64,000 nucleotides of DNA, taken from Streptococcaceae bacterium AF77-01CM03A (lineage in GTDB: Bacteria; Bacillota; Bacilli; Lactobacillales; Streptococcaceae). The stretch is taken from NCBI GenBank assembly GCA_027665725.1, contig JAQDDS010000002.1, positions 248,001-312,000 of the forward strand, in the 5' to 3' direction. The first letter of the stretch is position 1; the number at the start of each line of letters is the position of its first letter. The notes beneath the pieces were generated by a model. It was not told where the DNA came from and searched no databases. It saw only the letters and a list, made by a program, of their open reading frames with translations. Of this stretch, positions 17,933 to 28,086 are shown piece after piece. The position numbers and the translations under genes were made by a program.

Positions 17933-18520
17933 ATGGAAATCAATACACACAATGCTGAGATTTTGCTTAGTGCAGCCAACAAGTCCCACTATCCGCAGGA
18001 TGAACTTCCTGAGATTGCTCTTGCAGGGCGCTCAAATGTTGGTAAATCAAGTTTTATCAATACCATGATCAATCGTAAAAATCTAGCTCGTACCTCTGGA
18101 AAACCAGGAAAAACACAACTACTCAATTTCTTTAACATTGATGATAAGATGCGTTTTGTGGATGTGCCTGGTTATGGTTATGCCCGTGTTTCCAAAAAGG
18201 AACGTGAAAAATGGGGTCGTATGATTGAGGAGTACTTGACTACTCGAGAAAATCTTCGGGCGGTTGTTAGTCTCGTTGACCTTCGTCATGATCCGACGGC
18301 TGATGATGTGCAGATGTACGAATTTCTTAAGTATTATGAGATTCCTGTCATCGTCGTGGCGACTAAAGCAGACAAGATTCCGCGTGGCAAATGGAACAAG
18401 CACGAATCAGCTATTAAAAAGAAATTAAACTTTGATCCAAGTGATGATTTTATCCTCTTTTCATCTGTGACAAAAGCAGGAATGGATCAGGCTTGGGATG
18501 CTATTTTAGAAAAACTGTGA
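17933..18520 (+). CDS. engB: Ribosome biogenesis GTP-binding protein EngB (YsxC/YihA)
   Basis: A 195-residue TRAFAC GTPase needed for assembly of the large ribosomal subunit. G1 is [10 protein letters not shown]3 DVPGYGYA, G4 TKADK and G5 SSV. The ATG at 17933 is taken instead of the GTG six bases upstream because AGAGGTG then gives normal spacing and the N-terminus matches the family. It begins eight bases after clpX, the same arrangement as in Bacillus and other Firmicutes, and is surely co-transcribed with it. Confidence 0.95.
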   Translation: MEINTHNAEILLSAANKSHYPQDELPEIALAGRSNVGKSSFINTMINRKNLARTSGKPGKTQLLNFFNIDDKMRFVDVPGYGYARVSKKEREKWGRMIEEYLTTRENLRAVVSLVDLRHDPTADDVQMYEFLKYYEIPVIVVATKADKIPRGKWNKHESAIKKKLNFDPSDDFILFSSVTKAGMDQAWDAILEKL

Positions 18521-18529
18521 GGAATACAA

Positions 18530-18910
18530 ATGGCAAAAACAATTCATACAGATAAAGCTCCAAAGGCAATCGGGCCTTACGTTCAAGGAAAAATCGTTGG
18601 CAACCTTTTGTTCGCTAGCGGTCAAGTCCCTCTATCTCCTGAAACTGGAGAAATCGTAGGAGAAACAATCCAAGAACAGACTGAACAAGTCTTGAAAAAT
18701 ATTGGAGCTATTTTAGCAGAGGCAGGAACAGATTTTGATCATGTTGTTAAAACAACTTGTTTCTTGAGTGATATGAACGACTTTGTTCCTTTTAATGAGG
18801 TTTACCAAACAGCCTTTAACAAGGAATTTCCAGCTCGTTCAGCTGTGGAAGTAGCTCGTCTTCCTCGCGATGTAAAAGTAGAAATTGAAGTCATCGCAGA
18901 GATTGGATAA
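18530..18910 (+). CDS. ridA: RidA family protein (2-iminobutanoate/2-iminopropanoate deaminase)
   Basis: A 126-residue YjgF/YER057c/UK114 protein, trimeric, which hydrolyses reactive enamine/imine intermediates of amino acid metabolism. Signatures: KAPKAIGPYVQG at the N-terminus, SGQVPLSPETGEIVG, and the C-terminal RSAVEVARLPRDVKVEIEVIA with the catalytic arginine. It lies nine bases after engB; a weak hairpin follows before rapZ. Confidence 0.93.
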   Translation: MAKTIHTDKAPKAIGPYVQGKIVGNLLFASGQVPLSPETGEIVGETIQEQTEQVLKNIGAILAEAGTDFDHVVKTTCFLSDMNDFVPFNEVYQTAFNKEFPARSAVEVARLPRDVKVEIEVIAEIG

Positions 18911-18916
18911 GCTAGT

Positions 18917-18945
18917 AGAAGTTTGGTTCTTCCAAACTTCTTTTG
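18917..18945 (+). terminator. Weak hairpin between ridA and rapZ
   Basis: AGAAGTTTGG and CCAAACTTCT form a stem followed by only TTT, so partial termination at most. Confidence 0.5.
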
Positions 18946-18961
18946 ATATAAGGAGACTATG

Positions 18962-19852
18962 ATGACAATGAAACAACTTCACCTGGTGATTGTGACAGGG
19001 ATGAGTGGTGCAGGAAAAACTGTAGCCATTCAGTCCTTTGAAGATTTAGGATATTTTACCATTGATAATATGCCGCCTGCTCTCTTGCCAAAGTTTTTGC
19101 AGTTGGTCGAGACCAAGGACGATGACCATAAGTTAGCCCTAGTGGTGGATATGCGTAGCCGTTCTTTCTTCTCAGAGATTCAGGCTGTCTTAGATGAATT
19201 GGAAAACCAAGATGATTTGGATTTCAAGATTCTGTTTTTGGATGCAGCTGATAAGGAATTAGTGGCACGCTATAAGGAAACAAGAAGAAGTCACCCACTA
19301 GCAGCAGATGGTCGTATCTTGGACGGGATCAAGTTGGAACGCGAACTCTTGGCTCCATTAAAAAATATGAGTCAAAACGTGGTTGACACAACAGAGTTAA
19401 CTCCTCGTGAACTTCGTAAAACCATTGCAGAGCAATTTTCGGACCAAGAACAAACTCAGTCCTTCCGTATTGAGGTCATGTCTTTTGGATTTAAATACGG
19501 AATTCCAATTGATGCTGATTTGGTATTTGATGTTCGCTTTTTACCAAACCCATACTATTTTCCAGAACTTCGTAATCAGACGGGTGAGGACAAGGCGGTT
19601 TATGACTATGTTATGAATCATGAGGAATCTGAGGATTTCTACCGACATTTGTTAGCATTGATTGAACCAATTCTACCAGGTTATAAAAAAGAAGGAAAAT
19701 CTGTTTTAACCATTGCAGTGGGTTGTACAGGTGGTCAACACCGAAGCGTTGCCTTTGCCAAACGATTAGCCAATGATTTGGCGAAACATTGGCCTGTAAA
19801 TGAAAGCCATCGTGATAAAGACCGAAGAAAGGAAACGGTAAACCGTTCATGA
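18962..19852 (+). CDS. rapZ: RNase adapter/nucleotide-binding protein RapZ (YvcJ)
   Basis: A 296-residue P-loop protein. In enterobacteria RapZ controls glucosamine-6-phosphate synthase through small RNAs; in Bacillus YvcJ affects competence, and the streptococcal role is unclear. Walker A is [10 protein letters not shown] (~11-20), and the C-terminal domain has [11 protein letters not shown] typical of the family. Two ATGs are adjacent (18959 and 18962); the second has the better distance from AAGGAG. It forms the conserved rapZ-yvcK-whiA operon with 4-bp ATGA overlaps. Confidence 0.93.
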   Translation: MTMKQLHLVIVTGMSGAGKTVAIQSFEDLGYFTIDNMPPALLPKFLQLVETKDDDHKLALVVDMRSRSFFSEIQAVLDELENQDDLDFKILFLDAADKELVARYKETRRSHPLAADGRILDGIKLERELLAPLKNMSQNVVDTTELTPRELRKTIAEQFSDQEQTQSFRIEVMSFGFKYGIPIDADLVFDVRFLPNPYYFPELRNQTGEDKAVYDYVMNHEESEDFYRHLLALIEPILPGYKKEGKSVLTIAVGCTGGQHRSVAFAKRLANDLAKHWPVNESHRDKDRRKETVNRS

Positions 19853-20826
19853 GAAAACCCAAAATTACGGTGATTGGTGGTGGAACCGGGATCCCTGTTA
19901 TTTTAAATAGTCTACGGGAAAAAGATGTCGAAATTGCAGCCATAGTAACCGTTGCGGATGATGGTGGTTCTTCAGGTGAATTGCGTAAGAATTTTCAACA
20001 GTTGACACCTCCAGGGGATTTACGTAATGTCCTTGTAGCCATGTCAGATATGCCAAAATTCTATGAAAAGGTCTTTCAATACCGTTTTTCAGAGGATGCT
20101 GGTGCTTTTGCTGGTCATCCATTAGGAAACATTATCATAGCTGGATTATCTGAAATGCAGGGTTCGACCTATAATGCCATGCAATTGCTGAGTAAATTCT
20201 TCCATACTACAGGAAAGATTTATCCCTCTAGTGACCATCCTTTGACGCTCCATGCTGTCTTTAAAGATGGATCAGAAGTTGCTGGGGAAAGTCACATTGC
20301 AGACCATCCAGGAATGATAGACCATGTCTATGTAACCAATACTCTGGATGATGAAAAACCGCAGGCAAGTCGCAGAGTCGTCAATACCATTCTCGAGAGT
20401 GATATGATTGTTTTGGGACCAGGCTCCCTCTTTACTTCGATTTTGCCTAATATTGTCATTGAGGAGATTGGTCAGGCTCTTCTGGAAACCAAGGCTGAAA
20501 TTGCCTATGTCTGCAACATCATGACTCAACGTGGAGAGACAGAACATTTCTCAGATAGTGATCACGTAGCAGTCTTGCATCGTCATTTGGGCCGTCCATT
20601 TATCGATACTGTCCTTGTTAACATCGAAAAGGTTCCGAGGGATTATATGGACACCAACCGTTTTGATGAATATCTTGTTCAGGTTGAACATGATTTTGAA
20701 GGCTTGCGTCAGCAAGTTCCTCGTGTTATTTCATCCAATTTCTTACGTTTGGAAAATGGGGGAGCCTTCCACGATGGTGATTTAATCGTAGATGAGCTCA
20801 TGCGAATCATACAGGTGAGAAAATGA
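19849..20826 (+). CDS. yvcK: YvcK/CofD-family gluconeogenesis factor
   Basis: A 325-residue YvcK protein with a CofD-like Rossmann fold. In Bacillus it is required on gluconeogenic substrates and influences cell-wall synthesis by binding UDP-sugars. The N-terminal [10 protein letters not shown] nucleotide-binding loop, VADDGGSSG and the TPPGDLRN motif are conserved, as are HPLGN and GPGSLFTSI. The start overlaps the rapZ stop, and its own stop overlaps the whiA start. Confidence 0.94.
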   Translation: MRKPKITVIGGGTGIPVILNSLREKDVEIAAIVTVADDGGSSGELRKNFQQLTPPGDLRNVLVAMSDMPKFYEKVFQYRFSEDAGAFAGHPLGNIIIAGLSEMQGSTYNAMQLLSKFFHTTGKIYPSSDHPLTLHAVFKDGSEVAGESHIADHPGMIDHVYVTNTLDDEKPQASRRVVNTILESDMIVLGPGSLFTSILPNIVIEEIGQALLETKAEIAYVCNIMTQRGETEHFSDSDHVAVLHRHLGRPFIDTVLVNIEKVPRDYMDTNRFDEYLVQVEHDFEGLRQQVPRVISSNFLRLENGGAFHDGDLIVDELMRIIQVRK

Positions 20827-21734
20827 GTTTTACAGTAGCAGTAAAAGAAGAAATTCTAAGTCAGCATCACCTGAGTCGTCATGAATTGTCAGCTATTATC
20901 AAGATGTCTGGTAGTATTGGCTTATCTAGTTCTGGTTTGACCTTGTCCGTCATAACAGAAAATGCTAAGTTGGCTCGACATCTCTATGAATCTTTCTTAC
21001 ACTTCTATGGAATCAAGTCAGAGATTCGTCACCACCAGAGAAGTAATCTTCGGAAAAATCGTGTTTATACCGTATTTACGGATGAGCGAGTCCAAGAACT
21101 TTTAGCAGATTTGCGTTTGGCCGATTCATTCTTTGGTCTGGAGACAGGGATTGATCCAGAGATTTTAGGAGATGAGGAAGCTGGACGTGCTTACCTTTGT
21201 GGAGCCTTTTTGGCAAATGGGAGTATTCGGGATCCCGAGTCGGGCAAGTATCAGCTAGAAATAAGTTCCGTCTATGTGGACCATGCCCAAGGGATTGCTT
21301 CGCTCTTGCAGCAGTTCTTGTTAGATGCCAAGGTTATCGAACGAAAAAAGGGGGCAGTGACCTATCTTCAACGAGCTGAAGATATTATGGATTTCCTGAT
21401 TTTAGTGGGAGCCATGGAGGCGAGAGATACTTTTGAAGGTGTCAAGATTCTCCGAGAAACTCGGAATGATCTCAATCGTGCTAATAATGCGGAGACAGCA
21501 AATATCGCTCGTACTGTTTCAGCGAGTATGAAAACAATCAACAATATCAGTAAAATCAAGGATAGAATTGGTTTGGATAATCTTCCAGCAGATTTGCAGG
21601 AAGTAGCGCATTTACGTATCCAACATCCGGACTACTCTATCCAGCAATTGGCAGACAGTTTGACAAATCCACTCACAAAAAGTGGTGTCAATCATAGATT
21701 GCGAAAGATAAATAAAATTGCAGATGAACTTTAA
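20823..21734 (+). CDS. whiA: DNA-binding protein WhiA
   Basis: A 303-residue protein with a LAGLIDADG-like N-terminal domain (~10-200, lacking endonuclease activity) and a C-terminal helix-turn-helix ([23 protein letters not shown], ~277-299). In Streptomyces it controls sporulation; in Firmicutes it binds the nucleoid and affects cell division and chromosome segregation. Last gene of the rapZ-yvcK-whiA operon, followed by a strong terminator. Confidence 0.95.
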   Translation: MSFTVAVKEEILSQHHLSRHELSAIIKMSGSIGLSSSGLTLSVITENAKLARHLYESFLHFYGIKSEIRHHQRSNLRKNRVYTVFTDERVQELLADLRLADSFFGLETGIDPEILGDEEAGRAYLCGAFLANGSIRDPESGKYQLEISSVYVDHAQGIASLLQQFLLDAKVIERKKGAVTYLQRAEDIMDFLILVGAMEARDTFEGVKILRETRNDLNRANNAETANIARTVSASMKTINNISKIKDRIGLDNLPADLQEVAHLRIQHPDYSIQQLADSLTNPLTKSGVNHRLRKINKIADEL

Positions 21735-21764
21735 AACCACGAATCAAAGGATTCGTGGTTTTTT
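21733..21764. terminator. Bidirectional terminator between whiA and the ferredoxin-NADP reductase gene
   Basis: AAAACCACGAATC-AAAG-GATTCGTGGTTTT with T-runs on both strands, between convergent genes. Confidence 0.9.
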
Positions 21765-21765
21765 C

Positions 21766-22734
21766 TTATAGACTAGTAGAGTGTTTTGGTTGTACTTTTT
21801 GTTCTGGATCAATGTAGTTAATGGCATTGTTAACTGCAGTAGGTGCTTCACCTAGACCTGTCGCAATCAAGTCAATCTTACCTTCGTAGTAGCAGCAGTC
21901 TCCAATAGCGTAAATTCCTGCCTGACTTGACTCTTGTTTACTGTTGACGATAATCTTATGACGATTCAGTTCTAATCCCCAATTTTTAAGATTACCGACA
22001 GAAGATTTGAAACCATAGTTGACAAAGAGGTGGTCCAATTCAATGGTTTCAGTCTCATCGGATTTGACTTTTGTGATTTCAAGTTTGTCTAAAGTTTTTC
22101 CATCTCCTAGGAGTTGACTTGGCACAAATGGTATTTTGATACTTACAGATGATTCTTGTAAAGCTTGTACACTATGTTCGAGAGCACGGAAGTTATCTCT
22201 ACGGTGAACAAGTGTAGTAGGAGCAATCTTTTCAAAAGCTAAGGCCCAGTCCACAGCTGAGTCTCCTCCACCCAGGATGGTTACTTTCTTGCCAGCATAT
22301 TGTTGAATGTTAGAAACGTGGTAGTGGATATTTTCATAACTATCAACACCATCCAATTCAAGTGGACGCGGTTTAAAGGCACCTCCACCCATAGCGATAA
22401 TGACAGCTTTACTAGTATGAGTTCCTTTAGTGGTTGTAATCTTAAAAACACCATCTTCTTTTTCAATTTCAAGAACAGTTTCATTGAGATGGGCTGGTGT
22501 ATCAAACCCTTGTAATTGTTCTAACAAGCGATTAGTTAATTCTTCACCAGTGAGATTTGGGAAACCTGGGACATCAAGAATTTGTTTTTCAGGATAAAGA
22601 ATGGCAGGTTGGCCACCTAATTGAGGAAGAGAGTCAATGATTTGTACTTTAGCTTGACGTAAATTAGCATAAAAGGCTGCGAAAAGACCAACTGGGCCAC
22701 CTCCTACGATGGTGATATCAAATAGTTCAGACAT
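21766..22734 (-). CDS. Ferredoxin--NADP(+) reductase, thioredoxin reductase-like (type 2)
   Basis: A 322-residue flavoprotein with two Rossmann folds. The FAD site is IVGGGPVGLFAAFYA (~8-22), the NADPH site is VTILGGGDSAVDWA (~157-170), and the C-terminal GIYAIGDCCYY contains the second FAD motif. The CxxC redox pair of real thioredoxin reductases is missing between the two domains, which places it with the YumC-type ferredoxin/flavodoxin-NADP reductases. The ATG at 22734 follows AAGGAGAAA. Monocistronic, with an extended -10 promoter. Confidence 0.92.
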   Translation of the reverse strand: MSELFDITIVGGGPVGLFAAFYANLRQAKVQIIDSLPQLGGQPAILYPEKQILDVPGFPNLTGEELTNRLLEQLQGFDTPAHLNETVLEIEKEDGVFKITTTKGTHTSKAVIIAMGGGAFKPRPLELDGVDSYENIHYHVSNIQQYAGKKVTILGGGDSAVDWALAFEKIAPTTLVHRRDNFRALEHSVQALQESSVSIKIPFVPSQLLGDGKTLDKLEITKVKSDETETIELDHLFVNYGFKSSVGNLKNWGLELNRHKIIVNSKQESSQAGIYAIGDCCYYEGKIDLIATGLGEAPTAVNNAINYIDPEQKVQPKHSTSL

Positions 22735-22764
22735 GGTTTCTCCTTGTTTCATTTTTATCATTTT

Positions 22765-22773
22765 ATTCTATCA
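22765..22773 (-). promoter_or_regulatory. Extended -10 promoter of the ferredoxin-NADP reductase gene
   Basis: Minus-strand TGA-TAGAAT about 31 bases before the ATG. Confidence 0.5.
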
Positions 22774-22825
22774 TATTTTCTGCAAATTTAAAATGAGGTA
22801 GGGGGGAGAAAATTTCCATTAAAAA

Positions 22826-22834
22826 TGGTATAAT
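22826..22834 (+). promoter_or_regulatory. Extended -10 promoter of the cdaA operon
   Basis: TGG-TATAAT, a consensus extended -10, 32 bases before the cdaA ATG. Confidence 0.65.
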
Positions 22835-22866
22835 GAAGAGAAGCTTTTTTGGAGAGGGGACACAGG

Positions 22867-23724
22867 ATGAATTTTCAGCAATTATCTAATCTTCAATACT
22901 GGTCTAGTTTGTTTTCCAGTCCTTGGAGTATTGCGATAAATGTGATTGATATTCTAATCGTTGCTTATATCTTATATCAATTTACAAAATCAATTGCAGG
23001 AACCAAGATTATGATTCTGGTTCGAGGCGTTATAGTTTTTATCTTGGCTCAGATTGTGGCTAATTTTTTGGGCTTGACGACTATTTCCTGGTTGATTAAT
23101 CAATTGATTACCTATGGAGTTATTGCAGCGGTTGTTATCTTTTCTCCAGAAATTCGGACAGGTTTGGAACGATTAGGTCGAGCTACGGATTTCTTTTCAA
23201 ATACTCCTATGAGTTCAGAAGAGCAGATGGTCCAGGCTTTTGTAAAATCGGTTGAGTATATGAGCCCACGGAAGATTGGAGCTTTGGTAGCTGTTCAACG
23301 TGTGAGAACCTTGCAGGAGTACATCGTTACAGGAATTCCTTTGGATGCTAAGATTTCTGCTGAGTTATTAATTAACATCTTTATCCCAAACACACCTTTA
23401 CATGATGGTGCAGTCATTATAAAAGGTGATCGAATAGCTGTAACATCTGCTTATCTTCCACTTACTGAGAACACTGGTATTTCTAAGGAGTTTGGGACAC
23501 GACACCGTGCAGCCATTGGTTTATCAGAAGTTTCAGATGCCCTTACTTTTGTTGTGTCAGAAGAAACTGGAGGTATATCCATCACCTACAATGGTGTCTT
23601 CAAACATGATTTAAGTTTGGAAGAATTCGAGGAAGAACTACGTCGTATTCTGATACCTAAGGATTCAGATGAACCAAGCTTAAAAGAACGTTTATTGGGA
23701 GGGTGGAATAATGAAAAGAAATAG
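22867..23724 (+). CDS. cdaA: Diadenylate cyclase CdaA
   Basis: A 285-residue membrane-bound enzyme that makes cyclic di-AMP from two ATP, a messenger for potassium, turgor and cell-wall homeostasis. Three membrane segments (~20-100) precede the DAC domain with its DGA motif (TPLHDGAVII) and the RHR motif (GTRHRAAIGLSE), plus SEETGGIS. The ATG at 22867 is used because GGAGAGGGGAC lies just before it. It heads the conserved cdaA-cdaR-glmM operon and overlaps cdaR. Confidence 0.95.
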   Translation: MNFQQLSNLQYWSSLFSSPWSIAINVIDILIVAYILYQFTKSIAGTKIMILVRGVIVFILAQIVANFLGLTTISWLINQLITYGVIAAVVIFSPEIRTGLERLGRATDFFSNTPMSSEEQMVQAFVKSVEYMSPRKIGALVAVQRVRTLQEYIVTGIPLDAKISAELLINIFIPNTPLHDGAVIIKGDRIAVTSAYLPLTENTGISKEFGTRHRAAIGLSEVSDALTFVVSEETGGISITYNGVFKHDLSLEEFEEELRRILIPKDSDEPSLKERLLGGWNNEKK

Positions 23725-24499
23725 TCTTTATATCATCACCTCACTCCTCTTTGCATGTGTCCTATTTATCTATGCAACATCAATCAATTATCAAAACAAT
23801 ACTAATGCGAGACAAACTAAAACTGAAACCTACACCAATACAGTAGTCAATGTACCGATTGATATTCAGTATGATAGTGCGCAGTATTTCATTAGTGGAT
23901 TTAGCTCAGAAGTAACGGTATTTCTGACTGGTTCAAATCGGGTGACTTTGGCCAGTGAGATGAAAGAGAGCACTCGTAAATTTAAAGTGACTGCGGATTT
24001 ATCACAAGCTACAGAAGGAACGATTGAAGTTCCCTTAACCATTGAAAATCTTCCAAGTGGTTTGACAGCTGTAGCAACACCACAAAAGATCACAGTCAAG
24101 GTTGGTAAGAAAGTTACTCGAGATAATGTACCTGTTGTACCTCAAATTGATTCTAGTCAAATTGATGAGAAGATTATAATCGAACGTGTGACTGTTTCTG
24201 ATGAAAAAGTTTCAGTAACCAGCGACGCAGATACTTTGTCTAAGATTGATCGCATTGTTGCAGTTTTGCCAACGAGTGAAAAAATAACTGGGAATTATTC
24301 AGGGTCAGTACCTTTACAAGCTGTCGACAGGAATGGGACCGTTTTACCAACAGTTATTACTCCTTTTGAGGTTACTATGAAAGTAATAACTAAACCAGTC
24401 CGAACAACAAATAGTTCAACAACAAGTAATGCTTCAACTGTAGAAAACTCTACAACGACAGCAGCAGAAACGAAGCCAGATAATTCAAAGCAAAATTAA
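23711..24499 (+). CDS. cdaR: CdaA regulator CdaR (YbbR-domain protein)
   Basis: A 262-residue protein with one N-terminal membrane segment (~5-24) and YbbR-like extracellular repeats; it binds CdaA and modulates its activity. Two to three repeat units can be followed (VNVPIDIQYD...PSGLTAVATPQKITVKV; VPVVPQIDSSQID...). The last ~30 residues are a Ser/Thr/Asn-rich low-complexity tail of variable type. It overlaps cdaA by 14 bp, with GGGAGGG as ribosome site inside cdaA. Confidence 0.92.
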   Translation: MKRNSLYIITSLLFACVLFIYATSINYQNNTNARQTKTETYTNTVVNVPIDIQYDSAQYFISGFSSEVTVFLTGSNRVTLASEMKESTRKFKVTADLSQATEGTIEVPLTIENLPSGLTAVATPQKITVKVGKKVTRDNVPVVPQIDSSQIDEKIIIERVTVSDEKVSVTSDADTLSKIDRIVAVLPTSEKITGNYSGSVPLQAVDRNGTVLPTVITPFEVTMKVITKPVRTTNSSTTSNASTVENSTTTAAETKPDNSKQN

Positions 24500-24525
24500 C
24501 ATTAAACTAGAAAAGGATTATAAAA

Positions 24526-25875
24526 ATGGGAAAATATTTTGGAACGGACGGAGTCCGTGGAGAAGCAAACGTAGAATTAACACCTGAATTGGCTTTTAAA
24601 CTAGGCCGATTCGGAGGATATGTTCTTAGTCAACATGAGACAGAAGCGCCTAAGGTTTTTGTAGGACGCGATACACGTATTTCAGGGGAAATGTTAGAAG
24701 CAGCCTTGATTGCTGGTCTCCTTTCAGTGGGAATTCACGTTTATAAACTTGGGGTACTTGCTACGCCTGCAGTAGCATACTTGGTGAAAACTGAGGGAGC
24801 GAGCGCAGGTGTCATGATTTCAGCAAGCCACAATCCAGCTCTTGATAACGGGATTAAATTCTTTGGTGGCGATGGATTTAAGCTAGACGATGAAAAAGAA
24901 GCAGAAATCGAAGCCTTGCTTGACGCCAGTGAAGATACTCTCCCACGTCCAAGTGCAGAAGGATTAGGTACTGTTGTGGATTACCCAGAAGGATTACGCA
25001 AGTATGAAGCCTACCTCGTTTCAACTGGAACTCCTCTTGAAGGAATGAAAGTGGCCTTGGATACTGCAAATGGAGCAGCTGCAACAAGTGCTCGTCAAAT
25101 TTTTGCGGACCTAGGTGCTCAATTAACAGTTATCGGTGAAACACCAGATGGCCTTAATATCAATTTGAATGTTGGTTCAACTCATCCAGAAGCCTTACAA
25201 GAACTTGTAAAAGAAAGCCAATCTGCTATTGGCTTGGCCTTTGATGGTGACAGTGACCGTCTGATTGCTGTTGATGAAAATGGTGAGATTGTCGACGGTG
25301 ATAAGATTATGTATATCATCGGTAAATACCTTTCTGAAAAAGGTCAATTGGCACAAAATACAATTGTAACAACAGTTATGTCCAACCTTGGTTTCCATAA
25401 AGCCTTGGATCGTGAAGGCATTAATAAAGCTGTCACTGCTGTTGGAGACCGCTATGTAGTTGAAGAAATGAGAAAATCAGGCTACAATCTCGGTGGAGAG
25501 CAGTCAGGTCACGTTATCTTGATGGACTACAATACTACTGGTGATGGTCAGTTGTCAGCAGTTCAATTGACTAAGATCATGCAAGAAACAGGTAAGAGCT
25601 TGTCTCAATTGGCTTCAGAAGTAACAATTTACCCACAAAAATTGGTTAATATTCGTGTGGAAAACACCATGAAAGACAAAGCCATGGAAGTACCAGCTAT
25701 CAAGGCTATTATCGATAAGATGGAAGAAGAGATGGCAGGTAACGGACGTATCCTCGTTCGCCCAAGTGGAACTGAGCCACTCTTGCGTGTCATGGCCGAA
25801 GCTCCAACAACTGAAGAAGTAGACTACTATGTGGATACCATTGCCGAAGTTGTGAAAGCAGAGATTGGAATTTAG
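24526..25875 (+). CDS. glmM: Phosphoglucosamine mutase GlmM
   Basis: A 449-residue alpha-D-phosphohexomutase that converts glucosamine 6-phosphate to glucosamine 1-phosphate for UDP-GlcNAc, and so for peptidoglycan and teichoic acid. The phosphoserine loop [15 protein letters not shown] (~98-112), the magnesium loop FDGDSDR (~238-244), the sugar loop GGEQSGH (~324-330) and the phosphate site RPSGTEP (~406-412) are intact. In other Firmicutes GlmM binds and inhibits CdaA, in agreement with the shared operon. Confidence 0.96.
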   Translation: MGKYFGTDGVRGEANVELTPELAFKLGRFGGYVLSQHETEAPKVFVGRDTRISGEMLEAALIAGLLSVGIHVYKLGVLATPAVAYLVKTEGASAGVMISASHNPALDNGIKFFGGDGFKLDDEKEAEIEALLDASEDTLPRPSAEGLGTVVDYPEGLRKYEAYLVSTGTPLEGMKVALDTANGAAATSARQIFADLGAQLTVIGETPDGLNINLNVGSTHPEALQELVKESQSAIGLAFDGDSDRLIAVDENGEIVDGDKIMYIIGKYLSEKGQLAQNTIVTTVMSNLGFHKALDREGINKAVTAVGDRYVVEEMRKSGYNLGGEQSGHVILMDYNTTGDGQLSAVQLTKIMQETGKSLSQLASEVTIYPQKLVNIRVENTMKDKAMEVPAIKAIIDKMEEEMAGNGRILVRPSGTEPLLRVMAEAPTTEEVDYYVDTIAEVVKAEIGI

Positions 25876-25901
25876 GAAAGTTAGCAGAAAATAAGAAAAT
25901 A

Positions 25902-25910
25902 TGTTACAAT
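25902..25910 (+). promoter_or_regulatory. Extended -10 promoter of the DUF1149 gene
   Basis: TGT-TACAAT, 31 bases before the start at 25942; there is no obvious terminator after glmM, so read-through is also likely. Confidence 0.45.
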
Positions 25911-25941
25911 GTCAAAGTAAATTGTAACCATGGAGAATATG

Positions 25942-26316
25942 ATGAATTTAAAACGTGAACAAGAATTTGTTAGTCAGTATCACTTTGATGCACGTAACTT
26001 TGAATGGGAAAATGAAAACGGAATTCCTGAAACAAAGGTTGATGTCAACTTCCAACTACTACAACATGACCAAGAAAATCAAGTGACTTCTCTCGTAGTT
26101 GTTTTGAGCTTTATGATTGTCTTTGATAAATTTGTGATCAGTGGTACTATTTCTCAAGTCAACCACGTTGAAGGTCGAATCGTAGACCAACCAAGTGATT
26201 TCACTCAAGAAGAAGTTGAAACACTTGCTCGTCCTTCTTTGGATATGCTAAACCGTTTGACTTATGAAGTGACGGAAATTGCACTAGATTTACCAGGAAT
26301 TAATTTGGAGTTTTAA
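25942..26316 (+). CDS. DUF1149 family protein
   Basis: A 124-residue acidic cytosolic protein of the DUF1149 family (SecB-like fold) found mainly in streptococci and other Lactobacillales. Several strands alternate (VDVNFQLLQ, TSLVVVLSFMIVF, FVISGTISQVN) before a C-terminal helix. The ATG at 25942 gives the N-terminus MNLKREQEF that I remember for relatives; ATGs at 25930 and 25939 are in frame. Function unknown; it precedes a DegV gene by three bases. Confidence 0.8.
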   Translation: MNLKREQEFVSQYHFDARNFEWENENGIPETKVDVNFQLLQHDQENQVTSLVVVLSFMIVFDKFVISGTISQVNHVEGRIVDQPSDFTQEEVETLARPSLDMLNRLTYEVTEIALDLPGINLEF

Positions 26317-26319
26317 AGA

Positions 26320-27168
26320 ATGAAATTAGCGGTCATAACAGACTCATCTGCTTTTCTACAAGCGGAAACCTTGCGGAAAGAAGATTTATTTGTGCTAGAC
26401 ATTCCTGTGAATATCGACGGACAGGAGTATGTTGAAGGTGTAAATCTAACCGCTCAAGAATTTTATGAAAAAATGGCTCGTTCATCTGAGCTACCTAAAA
26501 CAAGTCAGCCAAGTATTGCTAAGTTGGATGAAATTTTGTCATCATTGAAAGAAAAAGGATATACTCATGTTCTGGGTCTCTTCCTTTCTTCTGGAATCTC
26601 AGGATTTCATCAGAATATCCAATATATGACGGATGAGTTCGAAGGTCTAACCATTGCTTTTCCTGATACTCGTATTACAAGTGCTCCTCTAGGTTTCATG
26701 GTGGAGAGTGTATTTCAATGGGTGGAACAGGGTGATGACTTCCAGTCTATACTAGATAAGTTAACAGAACAGATTGAAAATACTTCTGCCTTTATCATGG
26801 TAGATGATCTTGATCATTTGGTTAAAGGTGGTCGTTTATCAAACGGCGCAGCCATTTTAGGAAATCTTCTTAGCATTAAACCAATCTTATATTTTAATGA
26901 CCAAGGTGTTATCGAAGTTTATGAGAAGGTTCGTACAGAGAAGAAAGCAACAAAACGTCTAGTTGAAATTGTCAAAGAAGCAACAAGTAATGGAAATTAT
27001 CAGATTACTGTAATTCATGGGAATGCTCAGCAAAAGGCTGAGGACTTACGCCATCAATTAGTTGAAAGTGGTGTAGCCTCGACTGTTTCAATTGCTACAT
27101 TTGGTAGTGTCATTGGAACCCACCTGGGAGAAGGAAGCATCGCTTTGGCGTACACACCAATTGTCTAG
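26320..27168 (+). CDS. DegV family fatty acid-binding protein
   Basis: A 282-residue DegV/FakB protein. Such proteins bind a single fatty acid and present it to fatty acid kinase FakA for incorporation of exogenous fatty acids. Conserved motifs are ITDSSAF (~6-12), the TSQPS motif (~66), SSGISGF and [12 protein letters not shown], and VKGGRLSN. Streptococci carry several FakB paralogues with different chain preference; which one this is cannot be told. It lies three bases after the DUF1149 gene. Confidence 0.9.
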   Translation: MKLAVITDSSAFLQAETLRKEDLFVLDIPVNIDGQEYVEGVNLTAQEFYEKMARSSELPKTSQPSIAKLDEILSSLKEKGYTHVLGLFLSSGISGFHQNIQYMTDEFEGLTIAFPDTRITSAPLGFMVESVFQWVEQGDDFQSILDKLTEQIENTSAFIMVDDLDHLVKGGRLSNGAAILGNLLSIKPILYFNDQGVIEVYEKVRTEKKATKRLVEIVKEATSNGNYQITVIHGNAQQKAEDLRHQLVESGVASTVSIATFGSVIGTHLGEGSIALAYTPIV

Positions 27169-27182
27169 ATTGTTCTTACAGG

Positions 27183-27305
27183 CTTTGTATCTTAAAATTG
27201 AACATGGACTATCTGCCTCTTGAAAAAAGATGCCTGTCTTGACTTTCGTGGAAAGTCAGCGCCATTCCCTATTTTTCATGGGCAGCAAACGTCCTTTGTA
27301 TCTTA
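27183..27305. repeat. 12-bp direct repeat flanking a 99-bp structured spacer upstream of dapB
   Basis: CTTTGTATCTTA occurs at 27183-27194 and 27294-27305. Between them is a hairpin-forming stretch (TGACTTTC-GTG-GAAAGTCA, 27240-27258) and a pyrimidine-rich region. No gene, terminator or clear promoter was found in this 150-bp gap. It could be a remnant of a small mobile repeat or the dapB leader; neither is shown. Confidence 0.4.
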
Positions 27306-27318
27306 GATAGGAGTAAAG

Positions 27319-28086
27319 ATGAGTATACGAGTGATTATTGCTGGTTTTAAGGGAAGAATGGGCCAAGCTGCTTGTCAGATGGTTTTGTCTGATTCTGAAC
27401 TTGAACTAGTAGCCGTTTTGGATCCTTTTGAGTCTGCATCTGAGTGGCAAGGAACTCCAGTATTCAATGATAAGAATGACTTGGCAGGTTTTGATGCCCA
27501 TGTTTGGGTAGACTTTACCACACCAGCTGTCGCCTATGAGAATACACGCTTTGCTCTTGAAAATGGCTTTGCTCCAGTAGTAGGAACGACAGGTTTCACC
27601 AGTCAAGAAATCGAAGAATTAAAAGAATTTTCTCGTTCTAAAAACTTGGGTGGCTTGATTGCTCCTAACTTTGCCTTGGGTGCTGTCTTACTCATGCAAT
27701 TTGCAGCACAAGCAGCTAAATACTTCCCAAATGTGGAGATTATTGAACTTCACCATGATAAGAAAAAAGATGCTCCTAGTGGAACAGCTATTAAAACAGC
27801 TGAGTTGATGGCTCAAGTTCGTGAGTCTGTTCAACAAGGTGCTAGTGATGAGGAAGAACTCATTGCTGGTGCACGTGGAGCTAATTTTGATGGCATGCGT
27901 ATCCATTCGGTTCGTTTACCTGGTTTGGTAGCTCATCAGGAAGTTATTTTTGGAAATCAGGGAGAAGGATTGACACTGCGTCACGACTCCTATGATCGTA
28001 GCTCCTTCATGACAGGGGTGAATTTGGGAATCAAAGAAGTTGTCAAGCGTCATGAGCTTGTCTATGGATTAGAACACTTACTATGA
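27319..28086 (+). CDS. dapB: 4-hydroxy-tetrahydrodipicolinate reductase
   Basis: A 255-residue enzyme of lysine/diaminopimelate synthesis that reduces tetrahydrodipicolinate precursors with NAD(P)H. The N-terminal GFKGRMGQA dinucleotide loop, [14 protein letters not shown] and the catalytic [15 protein letters not shown] motif are present. Streptococcal peptidoglycan uses lysine, so this supplies the cross-linking amino acid. It is followed by cca with a 4-bp overlap. The ribosome site is ATAGGAG. Confidence 0.95.
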   Translation: MSIRVIIAGFKGRMGQAACQMVLSDSELELVAVLDPFESASEWQGTPVFNDKNDLAGFDAHVWVDFTTPAVAYENTRFALENGFAPVVGTTGFTSQEIEELKEFSRSKNLGGLIAPNFALGAVLLMQFAAQAAKYFPNVEIIELHHDKKKDAPSGTAIKTAELMAQVRESVQQGASDEEELIAGARGANFDGMRIHSVRLPGLVAHQEVIFGNQGEGLTLRHDSYDRSSFMTGVNLGIKEVVKRHELVYGLEHLL

